From: Streptomyces sp. PKU-EA00015
Lineage (GTDB): Bacteria > Actinomycetota > Actinomycetes > Streptomycetales > Streptomycetaceae
Direction of reading: 5' to 3'
NCBI RefSeq assembly: GCF_013387495.1
Contig: NZ_JABZEE010000028.1
Location: forward strand, 62,001 to 126,000
DNA length: 64,000 nt
The notes beneath the pieces were generated by a model, which made no database searches, was not told the origin of the DNA, and saw only the letters and a program-made list of their open reading frames with translations. This document shows positions 45,228-53,823 of this stretch, in pieces. How positions within the stretch are numbered: the stretch's first letter is position 1; the number at the start of each line of letters is the position of its first letter. Position numbers and translations under genes: made by a program.

Positions 45228-47034
45228 CCGGACGACGACACACAAGGCGGGCGCGCCCGCGCCCGACCGGGACTTCCGCATCATGCGGGAGCTGGCCGCG
45301 GACCGGGGTGGCCAGCTCGCCCTGATCGCCCTGATGGCCCTGCTCTCCACCGCCTCCACGCTGGCGCTGCCCTGGGCCGTGGGCAAACTGATCGCCTCGC
45401 TCGACGAGAACGGGCTGAGCGCCTACACCTGGCTCCTCGTCGGGCTCGGCCTCGGTTCCGCGCTCGCCGGAGCCGGTGCGACGTTCCTGCTGTCCCGGCT
45501 CGGCCAGCAGATGATCTGCCGGCTGCGGGTGCGGACGATGCGGCACACGCTGGGCATGCGGGTGCCCGACATCCGGCAGGAGGGCAGCGGCAACCTGGTG
45601 GCCCGCATCACCGCGGACACCGCGCGGGTGAAGAAGCTCATCGACGCCGGCCCCGTCCAGCTGCCGATGGCCGCGCTGACGACCGTGGGCACGCTGGTGA
45701 TCATGGGGTTCATCGACTGGATGCTGCTCCTCGTCACGCTCGGGGCGTTCCTGGTCGCCGCGGCACTGATCTTCGCCGTGGTCAAGGGGCTCCGGCACAG
45801 CTACGTCGCCGTGCAGGAGGCCACGAGCGGCCTGGCCCAGCGCTACATCGCCGCCACCGACGCCGTGAAGGTGATCAAGGCGTACCGGGCGGAGCGGCAG
45901 GTCGGCGACGACCTGGCCGAGCATGCCGAGGGCGTGGCGCGGCGGGAGATCGCCGCGGCGCGGATGGAAGCGCTGATGATGCCGACGATCACGCTGGGGC
46001 AGCAGATCGCCCTGGTCGCGGTGATCACCGGCGGCGGTGCGCGGATGCTCGACGGCAGGCTGTCGCTGGCCGACTTCGTGGCGTTCCTGCTCTATCTCCT
46101 CCAGCTGACCGGACCGTTGATGATGATCGCCTCGTCCGTGACCGCGCTGAAGATGGGCGTCGTCGCACGCGAGCGCTTCACCAGCCTGTTCGCCAAGGAC
46201 AGGGAGCAGGACGGTGACGCCGGCCCGGCCCCCCAGGCCGATGAGCACGCGGGCTCCGCCGCCCCCGCCGTCCGGTTCGACCAGGTGCACTTCAGCTACG
46301 GCGCCAATCCGGTGCTGCGCGGCGCCGACTTCCACGTACCGGCGCGGGGCCTGACCGCGATGGTCGGCCTGTCCGGCTCGGGCAAGACGACCAGCCTGGA
46401 GCTGATGCAGCGGTTCGCCACCGCCGACAGCGGCAGCGTCGAGATCTTCGGGCGGGACACGTCGCAGTGGCCGCTGTCGGAACTGCGCGGCCGGATGGCG
46501 TATGTCGACCAGTCCTCGACCCTCGTCCAGGACACCATCCGCGCCAACCTCACCCTCGGCCGCGATCCGTCGGCGGTGTCCGACGAGGAGTTGCTGCGGG
46601 TCCTCGACCGTGTGGGGCTCGCCACCGAGCTCGGCCGCACACCGCAGGGCCTGGACACCGTCCTCGCGGGCAACGTCGACCTGTCCGGCGGCCAGCGCCA
46701 GCGCCTCGCCATCGCCCGCGCGATGCTCACCGACGCGGACCTGGTGCTCCTCGACGAGCCGTCGTCGCAGCTGGACAGCATCAACGAACAGAAGCTCCGC
46801 GACCTCGTGGACGAACTCTCCCGGGAGCGTGCCCTGCTCGTCGTCGCCCACCGGATCTCGACCGTGCAGCACGCCGACCACGTGATCGTCTTCGAGGCCG
46901 GCCGCACCGTGGGCGAGGGCGACCACGCCACCCTGATGCACGAGTGCCCGGCGTACGCCCAGCTGGTGCACGGCCAGATGCTGACCGCCGGGGACGGCGG
47001 CCGAACGACTGTGAAGGCGGGAATGCCGGCATGA
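45220..47034 (+). CDS. ABC exporter, fused TMD-NBD, lacking a C39 peptidase domain
   Basis: 604 aa from the GTG at 45220, with GAGAGGAG 9 bases ahead; this overlaps the end of the methyltransferase gene. Six transmembrane helices in the first ~310 residues (LALIALMALLSTASTLALPW onward), then a linker and the nucleotide-binding domain: Walker A GLSGSGKTTSLE, signature LSGGQRQRLAIARAML, Walker B DLVLLDEPSSQLDS, H-loop VVAHRIS. As there is no leader peptidase domain at the N-terminus, leader cleavage is probably left to the M16 protease downstream. Exports the modified peptide. Confidence 0.93.
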   Translation: MADRTTTHKAGAPAPDRDFRIMRELAADRGGQLALIALMALLSTASTLALPWAVGKLIASLDENGLSAYTWLLVGLGLGSALAGAGATFLLSRLGQQMICRLRVRTMRHTLGMRVPDIRQEGSGNLVARITADTARVKKLIDAGPVQLPMAALTTVGTLVIMGFIDWMLLLVTLGAFLVAAALIFAVVKGLRHSYVAVQEATSGLAQRYIAATDAVKVIKAYRAERQVGDDLAEHAEGVARREIAAARMEALMMPTITLGQQIALVAVITGGGARMLDGRLSLADFVAFLLYLLQLTGPLMMIASSVTALKMGVVARERFTSLFAKDREQDGDAGPAPQADEHAGSAAPAVRFDQVHFSYGANPVLRGADFHVPARGLTAMVGLSGSGKTTSLELMQRFATADSGSVEIFGRDTSQWPLSELRGRMAYVDQSSTLVQDTIRANLTLGRDPSAVSDEELLRVLDRVGLATELGRTPQGLDTVLAGNVDLSGGQRQRLAIARAMLTDADLVLLDEPSSQLDSINEQKLRDLVDELSRERALLVVAHRISTVQHADHVIVFEAGRTVGEGDHATLMHECPAYAQLVHGQMLTAGDGGRTTVKAGMPA

Positions 47035-47999
47035 CAGACCACTCGTTTCTCGTTCCGTTCGTCCCGACCCGGCCCGAGCAGCTGCTGCCGTTCGCCGCGC
47101 TCGCGCAGTGGAGCAGGGCCGTCCGGCTCTGGCAGGGCCAGGGCACGGCCAGCGACACGCACCAGGCGTTCAGCTACGCCGCCGCCACCGGCTTCCGGGT
47201 CCCCGTCGGCACCTCGGTGTCGCTGATGCCCTTCTGCCATCCGTACGACGCGGCCCTGCGCGCCCAGAGCCTGGCGGCCGCGATGGGGCACTCGGTGGTG
47301 GCCGGCTACGGTCCCGGCGCCAAGGTGCTGCAGCGCAGCATTCTCGGCTCGCCGTACCGGAGCCAGCTCGGCGCGGTGCGCGACTACGTCACGATCCTGC
47401 GCGGGCTGCTCACCGACGGGAAGGCCGACCACGAGGGCGAGTTCTACAGCTGCAGCGCCGTGCTGCCGCGGCTGCCGCTGCCCCCGGTCGAGATCGGTCT
47501 CGGGGTGCTGCGCCCCCGGATGGCGGAGCTCGCCGGGGAGGTGGCCGACGTGGCCATCACCTGGCTGACCCCGGCCGCCTATCTCAAGGACACGGTCGTC
47601 CCCGCCCTGCGCGCGGGTGCGGAGCGAGCCGGGCGTGCGATGCCGCGGGTCGTGGCGATGGTGCCCGTCGCGCTGGACGGGCCGGAGCGTGACGCGACGA
47701 AGCTGGCGCTGGCGGGCAACTCCGGCCACATGAGCCTGCCGCACTACACCGACATGCTCAGCCGGTCCGGCATCGACGTCGACATGAGGGCCGACCCGGA
47801 GGCCAGCGGCAAGGCGCTGGTCGGCGGAAACGCGTTCCTGTTCGGCAACGAGAGCGAACTGCGCGACAAACTGCGGGAGTTCGCCGACGCCGGGGCCGAC
47901 GAGATCGTGTTCAACGTCACGGGTGTCGCGTTGACACAGGGCGGCACGGCGGCACTGCGGGAACTGGAGCAGCTGCTGCGACTGGTGGACGCGGCATGA
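47031..47999 (+). CDS. LLM-class (F420-type) oxidoreductase, LxmJ-like
   Basis: 322 aa, luciferase-like TIM-barrel. Recognisable parts: VPVGTSVSLMPFCHPYDAAL (the family's second strand and helix), RAQSLAAAMGHSVVAGYGPG, EIGLGVLRPRMAELAGEVAD and a C-terminal segment ESELRDKLREFADAGADEIV. In lexapeptide the homologue reduces dehydroalanine to D-alanine; here several Ser of the cores could give D-Ala. Cofactor (F420 or FMN) is inferred. ATGA overlap with the exporter gene. Confidence 0.85.
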   Translation: MTDHSFLVPFVPTRPEQLLPFAALAQWSRAVRLWQGQGTASDTHQAFSYAAATGFRVPVGTSVSLMPFCHPYDAALRAQSLAAAMGHSVVAGYGPGAKVLQRSILGSPYRSQLGAVRDYVTILRGLLTDGKADHEGEFYSCSAVLPRLPLPPVEIGLGVLRPRMAELAGEVADVAITWLTPAAYLKDTVVPALRAGAERAGRAMPRVVAMVPVALDGPERDATKLALAGNSGHMSLPHYTDMLSRSGIDVDMRADPEASGKALVGGNAFLFGNESELRDKLREFADAGADEIVFNVTGVALTQGGTAALRELEQLLRLVDAA

Positions 48000-48853
48000 C
48001 CGTGCCCGCGACACCGGGCGGGCACGGGCCGCACCCGGGACCCGCCGGGCGGGGCGGTCCGAAGGCGTCTGGACCGGACGCGGGCGGCCCCGAGGCGACC
48101 GCCGACGCGCTGACCGTGCCGCCCTTCGGCATCCGCCGGCTGCTGCTGGTGGTCACCGGCTCGACGACGGCGGCCGGACTGCCCCAGTGGCTGACCTGGC
48201 TGCGCCAGGGCTACCCCGAGCTGACCGTGCGGGTGGTGATGAGCCGCAGCGCGCAGCGCTTCGTCACCCCGCTCTCGCTCGGTCTGCGGGTGGACGGCGG
48301 GGTGGACACCGACGCGTGGGAGGAATGCGACGACGCCCGCCATGTGGAGTACGCGCAGTGGGCGGAGGCGGTCCTCGTCTATCCGTCGACGTTCCACTTC
48401 ACGGCACGGCTCGCGCTCGGCCTCGCCGACACCCCGGCGCTGCTGGCCCTCCAGTGCACCGACGCGCTGGTGGCCGTCGCGCCGTCGCTGCCGCCCGGCG
48501 GTTTCGACAGCCCCGCGTTCCGCGCGCACTGGGCGGCGCTCGCGGCGCGCCCCAACGCGGTGCTGGTGCCGCCCGTCCCGGGCTACAGCCTGACCACCGG
48601 GCGCGAGGACGGCTGGGTACCGCCGCCGATCAGCGATGTGGTGCGGCGGATCGAGGACCGCAGAACGGCCCGGGAGAGGGAGCGCGCCGCCGCGGCGGAC
48701 GGCCCGGGCACGACCCCGTACGCGGCCCTGCTGGCCGACGGCGCCGACGCGGCGGTGCACGGGGGCCGGACGGCGTCCGCCCGTACGCCGGCAGCGGCGA
48801 GCGGCGCCGGGGCCGAGGCCGGGTCGACAGCAGGAGCGGGGGCAGGGGCATGA
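47996..48853 (+). CDS. HFCD flavoprotein, peptidyl-cysteine decarboxylase (EpiD/TvaF-like)
   Basis: 285 aa; residues 1-43 and about 225-285 are low-complexity extensions. Core flavin-binding features: VVTGSTTAAG (52-61), active-site His116 in RHVEYAQWAEAV, YPSTFHFTARLALGLAD (129-145) where EpiD has its PASANT segment, and a divergent substrate-binding loop after VAPSLPPGGF where EpiD has PXMNXXMW. The enzyme oxidatively decarboxylates the C-terminal Cys to an enethiolate for AviCys/AviMeCys formation, which agrees with both precursors ending in Cys. Overlaps both neighbours by 4 bp. Confidence 0.88.
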   Translation: MTVPATPGGHGPHPGPAGRGGPKASGPDAGGPEATADALTVPPFGIRRLLLVVTGSTTAAGLPQWLTWLRQGYPELTVRVVMSRSAQRFVTPLSLGLRVDGGVDTDAWEECDDARHVEYAQWAEAVLVYPSTFHFTARLALGLADTPALLALQCTDALVAVAPSLPPGGFDSPAFRAHWAALAARPNAVLVPPVPGYSLTTGREDGWVPPPISDVVRRIEDRRTARERERAAAADGPGTTPYAALLADGADAAVHGGRTASARTPAAASGAGAEAGSTAGAGAGA

Positions 48854-49803
48854 ACAGCACGGCAGCGGGCCCGACAGCGACGGAGACCGGCGCCGCGGCA
48901 CCCGAACGGGCCGCGGCTGGCAGGGACTTCGGCACCGGACTCCTGCGCACCCGGGTGACCGGCGGCACGGAGGGCGGCGGCTACACATGGGTGCGCCGCC
49001 CCGGCCCGCAGGCGCCGGCGCCGTTCGCCGCCCCCGTCCCGGACCTCGACGCGCTGATCGCGGCGGGGTGCGCAGGCCGGCACGTCCTGTGGGCGCCCGG
49101 CACAGTCACCGGCGACGGCGCCGGACGCGTCTACCGGGTGCGCGGCCCCGAGTCGGCCGCCGGCCGGCTGCTCCACCACGGCCCGGACGACGGCCTGGCG
49201 GAGCTGCTGCGGGGCCTCGGCCGTGCGCTGCGGGCCCTGCACGACACCCCCGTCCCGCCCTCGGCCGCCGACGCGCTCCGAACCGCGCCCCGCGGCCTGG
49301 ACCGGTTCACCGACTGGCTGGCGGGGCGCTCACCCGAACCGCGCGCGGCCTACGCCGAGTCGCTGCTGCGGCCCCGGCTGGGCGAGGTGCGCATGGCGGC
49401 GCTCCACGAGCTGTGCGAGCGCATCGCGGCGGACGGGGACCGGGTGCTGTGCCACGGCGCGCCGGCCCTCGGCTCCCTCGTCCCCGCGGAGGGCACATCG
49501 CCGGGTGCCGCCGACATGCTGATCGGCGAGGACGTCTGCCTGGCCCCGTGGTACCTGGACCTCGGCTGGACCCTGGGCGAACTCGTCGAACTCAAGTGGT
49601 ACCGCGGCGACAGCGGTCCCGCCTGGCCCCTCCTGCTGAACGCGCTGTTCGAGGGCTACGGCCGCGACCTCGGCGACACCTGGCCGCGCCTGGCGGCCCT
49701 GCGCGTCCTGCTGCATCTGCACGACTACACCGCCTATGTCGGCTGGGACGAGAAGAACTTCGAGAAGTACACGGGGTTCGTGATGTTCCTGCTGGACCTC
49801 TGA
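48850..49803 (+). CDS. Kinase-fold protein without the catalytic Asp, LanX/TvaE-like candidate cyclase
   Basis: 317 aa. The overall pattern is phosphotransferase-like (ELLRGLGRALRALHDTPVPP, then VLCHGAPALGSLVP and YLDLGWTLGELVELKW), but the catalytic loop reads His202-Gly-Ala204 where a kinase needs Asp, and the metal-binding DFE-type motif is replaced by DLGW. It is therefore a pseudokinase. In lexapeptide (LxmX) and thioviridamide (TvaE) pathways an extra cluster protein, in the latter case with a kinase-like fold, is implicated in cyclisation; that role fits here but is inference. Coupled by ATGA to the decarboxylase gene. Confidence 0.65.
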   Translation: MNSTAAGPTATETGAAAPERAAAGRDFGTGLLRTRVTGGTEGGGYTWVRRPGPQAPAPFAAPVPDLDALIAAGCAGRHVLWAPGTVTGDGAGRVYRVRGPESAAGRLLHHGPDDGLAELLRGLGRALRALHDTPVPPSAADALRTAPRGLDRFTDWLAGRSPEPRAAYAESLLRPRLGEVRMAALHELCERIAADGDRVLCHGAPALGSLVPAEGTSPGAADMLIGEDVCLAPWYLDLGWTLGELVELKWYRGDSGPAWPLLLNALFEGYGRDLGDTWPRLAALRVLLHLHDYTAYVGWDEKNFEKYTGFVMFLLDL

Positions 49804-49823
49804 CCGCTGTCAGGAGCACTTAC

Positions 49824-52800
49824 ATGACCAGCCCTCACCCGACACCGGACGCCGGCGCGGCGGGCGGCCCGCACCGGCGCACGCTGGCCAACGGGCTGCG
49901 CATCGTCCTGGCCCCGCACTGGCCCACGCCCCGTACGGCCGTCGCCGTGCACTACGGAGCGGGCTTCCGTTCCGAGCGTCCGGGCCAGGAGGGCATGGCC
50001 CACCTCTTCGAGCATCTGATGTTCCGGGGCAGCGAAAGCCTCCCGGACGGTGCCTTCTACGACGCGCTGCACCCGCTCGCGGGCGCGGCCAACGGCACGA
50101 CGCACCAGGACTACACGGACTACTTCCAGACCGTGCCCGCGCAGGCGCTGGAGCAGGCGCTGTTCCGCGAGGCCGACCGGATGCGGGCGCCCCGCTTCAC
50201 CCCCGGCCAGCTCGCCGCCCAACTCGCCGAGGTGGCACGGGAGATCGAGCACATGCGGGACGGCCGGCCGTACGGCGGGCTGCCGTGGCCGCTGCTGCCG
50301 CAGGTGATGTTCCGCGACTTCGCCAGCGCGCACGACGGCTACGGCGACGCGCGGGAGCTGGGCCGGGTCACGGTCGAGGACTGTGCGCGCTTCTTCGAGG
50401 CGTACTACACCCCGTCCAACGCCGTGGTGACGGTCGTCGGTCCGCACCGGCCCGAGGACGTCTGGCCGCTGGTGGAACGGCACTTCGGCGACATCCCCCG
50501 CCGCGCGACGGCCGAGCCGCCGCCGCTCGACGAGCCGCTGCCCACCGGTGAGCGGCGGCTGCGCCGCACGGTCGCGGGGGTGCCCCGTACGGCGGTCGCG
50601 GTCGGCCACCGGCTGCCGGACCCGGCGGCACGACCCGGCGCGTACCTGGCCCACATGGTGCTCGCAGAGCTGACACAGCGCTCGGCCGCCCAGGAACTCG
50701 CGGCACCCGTGAGCGCGGGCTGCGGCTTCTTCGGTCCGCTCGACGCGCGGGGGCCCGACGCGCTGGTGGTCACGTCGCTGCTGCCGCGGGGACTGACGGC
50801 CGGCGAGTTCACCGACCGGCTCACCGCGTGGTGGGCCCGGCACGGCGACCCGCGGACGGTGGCCGGCGCGGCCGAGGGGGCGGTCCGCTCCCTCGCCTCG
50901 CGCCTGCGGCGCGAGCACGCCGACCTCCAGCAGCGCTGCCGTGCGCTGGGCCGGCTGGAGCTGCTGTTCGGCCGCGCGGAACTCGTCGACGAGCTGCCCG
51001 GACTGGTCGAGGCGATCGCCTCCGACGACCTCGCGCAAGCGGCCACCGCACTGGCCGCCGCACCCCGGGCGGTCCTGGTGCTGGAGCCGGAGGCCGTACC
51101 GGCGGAGGGGGCGGAGCCACCGACGCGGACGGAGGCCGCGCCTGCGCAGGCCGCGGCGACGTCGGCCACGCCTGCGGCGGGCGCGCCGAGGCCCGGAACG
51201 CCTGCGCCGTTGACCCAAGGCGCGCCACTGTCCGAGGCCACCGCCGCGCCGGCGCAGGGCTCTCCCGCACACGACACACCGAGGCACACAACGCCCGCCG
51301 CAACGCCCGCCGCACCAACAGCGCACAGCGCGACCACACCCGCCGCGCCGGCGCAGGTCGCACCAGCGCCCGGCGCGTCAACGCACGCCGCTCCCGCCGC
51401 ACCGGCAGCGCGACGCCCACCCACCGTACGGGCACAGGGGGAACCGGGGCAGGACGCACCCGCACCAGGCACGCCGGCGCCCGCCGTGCCGGCCGTTGAC
51501 GCACCCGTGCGCAGCGCATCAGCGCGGGAAGCGAAGGTCGGCGGCGCGCCAACTGCCTTTCTCTGTGCATCGCTTGGAACGAGCACCGCCCAGGCCCTCG
51601 CCCCGCGCGGCGCCGTCGAGCTGGGGCGCACGTCCCTCGGGCCGCGGCCTCTGCCGCCGCCCGGCGAGCCCGTCGGGCCGCGCTTCACGGGGGCGAAGGA
51701 GACCGTCCTGGCGGGCGGACCGCGGGTGCTGGCCGTGCCGGACCGGCGCGCCGGCCTGGTGGAGGTGCGGCTGAGGGTGCCGCTCGGCCCCGACGGCTGG
51801 CGCAGGCCGGCCGAGTCCGCGTGGCTGCTGCGCCGCGCCGACGCCGCCACCGGGGCGTCCGCCCGCGCCCGGCGCCTCGGCGGCGAGCTGCGGGTGTCCA
51901 CCGGAGGCCAGTGGGTGGACATCGGCGGATGGGCACCGCGTGAGGCGTACAGCAATCTGCTGCGCATCGTCGCGGACCTGCTCGAACCACCGCCGCTGCC
52001 CGACGCCTTCCCCCCGGCCGCCGCCGTCGCACCCCGCCTGTCGCCGGAGCAGCGGATGGACCAGGCGCTGCGACTCCACTGGCTGGGCGGCGACGCGGAC
52101 GACGTTCTTCCGCCCACCGCCCTGTATCGCCGGATGCTGGCGCCCAAGGGCACGGTGTTCGTCGTGGTCGGTGACGTGGAGCCGGAGCGAGCGGCGGAGG
52201 AGGCCGCCCGGCTGCTCGGCCCCTGGGCCTCGTCGGCCGCGGCGGAGAGGGCCGACGCGCCGACGACCGGGACCGGGCCCCCCGGTACGGCGGACGCACC
52301 TGTGGTGCTGGTCGTGCGCGAGCCGTCGGCGGGCGGTGCCGTGGGCATGACCCTGTGCGCACCGGAACCGGCCCACAGCGACGACGTCCCCGCTCGCTAT
52401 CTGGCCACCGCCCTGCTCGGCGGCCACTACGGGGCGCGGCTGGCCGAGCGCTGCCGACGGCTGGGCCGTGCCGGGCACGTGATGTTCGCGGCGCGGGATG
52501 TCGTCGCCGACCGGGCGCGGGCCCTGGTCCGGGTGACCGCGCCACGCGCCGAGGTGGCCCAGGCCCTGCACGACGTACGGGAGGAGGCGGCCGCTCTGGC
52601 GGCCGTACCGCCGACGCGGGACGAGCTGGATGTCGTCCGGCGGTACTGCGGCGCCCAGTTGCTGACGGCCTTCGACTCACCGGGGCTGCTGGCGGACGCG
52701 TTGCGGCACACCATGATCTCCGGCCGAGGACTGGAGTGGGTGATCAGCAGGCCCCAGCTCCTCGGTGCGACAACGGGCGAGGAGGTGGCGTCGGCGGCCA

Positions 52801-52892
52801 AGGCCCTCTTCGTACCCGTAACGAACACCGTCGTCGCCCTGGGAGACGTCGAACAGCAGGCGCTGGCAGGCGAGTTGGAGGCCGACCGGTGA
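49824..52892 (+). CDS. Fused double M16 metallopeptidase with low-complexity linker
   Basis: 1022 aa. First M16 half about 15-420 with the inverted zinc motif His60-Leu-Phe-Glu63-His64 (HLFEH) and the downstream acidic segment EVAREIEHMRDGRPYGG. Second half about 595-1015 (VEVRLRVPLGPDGWRRPAES, then MDQALRLHWLGGDADDVLPP) is M16-like but has no HxxEH. Between them lies a run of about 150 residues (425-580) made mostly of Ala, Pro, Thr and Gly. Lexapeptide-type clusters carry separate M16B proteins for leader removal; here an active and an inactive half are one chain. The likely job is removal of the precursor leader. 20 bp after the previous gene. Confidence 0.85.
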   Translation: MTSPHPTPDAGAAGGPHRRTLANGLRIVLAPHWPTPRTAVAVHYGAGFRSERPGQEGMAHLFEHLMFRGSESLPDGAFYDALHPLAGAANGTTHQDYTDYFQTVPAQALEQALFREADRMRAPRFTPGQLAAQLAEVAREIEHMRDGRPYGGLPWPLLPQVMFRDFASAHDGYGDARELGRVTVEDCARFFEAYYTPSNAVVTVVGPHRPEDVWPLVERHFGDIPRRATAEPPPLDEPLPTGERRLRRTVAGVPRTAVAVGHRLPDPAARPGAYLAHMVLAELTQRSAAQELAAPVSAGCGFFGPLDARGPDALVVTSLLPRGLTAGEFTDRLTAWWARHGDPRTVAGAAEGAVRSLASRLRREHADLQQRCRALGRLELLFGRAELVDELPGLVEAIASDDLAQAATALAAAPRAVLVLEPEAVPAEGAEPPTRTEAAPAQAAATSATPAAGAPRPGTPAPLTQGAPLSEATAAPAQGSPAHDTPRHTTPAATPAAPTAHSATTPAAPAQVAPAPGASTHAAPAAPAARRPPTVRAQGEPGQDAPAPGTPAPAVPAVDAPVRSASAREAKVGGAPTAFLCASLGTSTAQALAPRGAVELGRTSLGPRPLPPPGEPVGPRFTGAKETVLAGGPRVLAVPDRRAGLVEVRLRVPLGPDGWRRPAESAWLLRRADAATGASARARRLGGELRVSTGGQWVDIGGWAPREAYSNLLRIVADLLEPPPLPDAFPPAAAVAPRLSPEQRMDQALRLHWLGGDADDVLPPTALYRRMLAPKGTVFVVVGDVEPERAAEEAARLLGPWASSAAAERADAPTTGTGPPGTADAPVVLVVREPSAGGAVGMTLCAPEPAHSDDVPARYLATALLGGHYGARLAERCRRLGRAGHVMFAARDVVADRARALVRVTAPRAEVAQALHDVREEAAALAAVPPTRDELDVVRRYCGAQLLTAFDSPGLLADALRHTMISGRGLEWVISRPQLLGATTGEEVASAAKALFVPVTNTVVALGDVEQQALAGELEADR

Positions 52893-52938
52893 CACGCCCA
52901 AGCTTCCGGCCAGGGCGTCGGACAGCACGCTCCTCCCC

Positions 52939-52967
52939 TTGCCACTCCGGAAAGAGAAGGCTACTGT
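52939..52967 (+). promoter_or_regulatory. Predicted promoter TTGCCA-N17-TACTGT
   Basis: -35 TTGCCA (52939-52944), 17-base spacer, -10 TACTGT (52962-52967), upstream of the membrane-protein gene at 53028. Indicates that the 53.0-58.8 kb genes can be transcribed independently of the lanthipeptide operon. Confidence 0.6.
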
Positions 52968-52981
52968 TTCCACCATGGAAA
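52967..52981. promoter_or_regulatory. Inverted repeat TTTCCACCATGGAAA, candidate autoregulatory operator
   Basis: A perfect six-base repeat with a three-base spacer, overlapping the end of the -10 and the likely start site. A weaker outer repeat GCCACT (52941-52946) / AGTGGC (52981-52986) brackets it. The winged-helix regulator encoded at 53468 is the natural candidate to bind it. Confidence 0.5.
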
Positions 52982-53027
52982 GTGGCGGATCGCCGAAGGG
53001 GGCCGCTGCCGGACGGAAGGGGACGCG

Positions 53028-53471
53028 ATGAATTCGGAGGAGGCGCGACAAGCGCTCGCGCAGGCCGGGGCCGCCAGGGCGGGAGTCGCCGCCCGAGCCG
53101 CCGCCCCGCGGTGGTACTACCCGGCGGTCGGCGGCTGCTTCCTGTTCGCCTTCGCCTCGGTCAGCATCGACTGGGACCTCATCCCGTTCGGCGTCGTGCT
53201 CGGCATCTCGCTGGGGCCGACGCTGCTGACGATGGCCGCGGGCCACGCCACGGGCGTGTCGTTCAACCGCTACTACGCCACGCCCGGGGCACGCCGGATC
53301 ACCTCCGTCCTCGGCCCTCTCCTGGTGACACTCATCGCCCTTGGTCTCGTCCTGGAATGGGGCGCGGACCTGCGGTGGTCCATGGCGGCGTGCGGAGTGG
53401 TCGCCCTGGTCGCCACGGTGGTCGCCGGCCGCAGGCTGGACCGGGCCGTGACCGAGGAGCTGCGGGCGTGA
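53028..53471 (+). CDS. Small integral membrane protein, 147 aa
   Basis: Three to four hydrophobic helices (YYPAVGGCFLFAFASVSI, LIPFGVVLGISLGPTLLTM, VLGPLLVTLIALGLVLEWG, MAACGVVALVATVVAG) after an Ala-rich N-terminus. AAGGGG lies upstream of the ATG. Translationally coupled by a 4-bp overlap to the regulator gene that follows. Such membrane protein/regulator pairs are common in Streptomyces; function not known. Confidence 0.8.
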   Translation: MNSEEARQALAQAGAARAGVAARAAAPRWYYPAVGGCFLFAFASVSIDWDLIPFGVVLGISLGPTLLTMAAGHATGVSFNRYYATPGARRITSVLGPLLVTLIALGLVLEWGADLRWSMAACGVVALVATVVAGRRLDRAVTEELRA

Positions 53472-53782
53472 TCCAGCCGGTGTTCGACGAGGTGATCCAC
53501 CCGATCAACCGGCTGCGGATCTGCTCCATGCTGGCGCCGGTGGACTCGCTCGCCTTCTCCGCCGTGCGGGACGAACTGGGTCTGAGCGACTCCGTGCTCA
53601 GCAAGCAGGTGAAGATCCTTCAGACGGCCGGGTACGTGACGCTGCGCAAGGAACCGCTCAACTCCCGCGTGCGGGCCTGGCTGAGCCTCACCCCCGAGGG
53701 CCGTACCGCCCTGGCCGCCCATCTGGCACATCTGCGGATCATCGCGGAGGCCGCGACCGCTCCGGGCGGCACGGAGAGCTGA
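53468..53782 (+). CDS. Winged-helix (MarR/ArsR-like) transcriptional regulator
   Basis: 104 aa from the GTG at 53468. A single winged-helix DNA-binding domain of the HTH_27 type: INRLRICSMLAPVDSLAFSA, recognition helix in SDSVLSKQVKILQTAGYV, wing TLRKEPLNSRVRAWLSLT, then a C-terminal dimerisation helix. It probably represses its own promoter at 52939-52967. It is the only obvious regulator in the cluster region. Confidence 0.85.
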   Translation: MIQPVFDEVIHPINRLRICSMLAPVDSLAFSAVRDELGLSDSVLSKQVKILQTAGYVTLRKEPLNSRVRAWLSLTPEGRTALAAHLAHLRIIAEAATAPGGTES

Positions 53783-53823
53783 GGACCGCGCCGCACGCAC
53801 CGCACACAAGGGAAGAGCTGTCC

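Noticed and set aside
48636..49823. In-frame upstream part of the M16 ORF
   Set aside because: It overlaps the decarboxylase and pseudokinase genes in another frame and is Arg-rich noise; the ATG at 49824 begins the recognisable domain.
41349..52892. Thioamitide (thioviridamide-like) cluster
   Set aside because: Kinase, HopA1, decarboxylase and methyltransferase are shared, but there is no YcaO or TfuA gene anywhere in the window to make thioamides.
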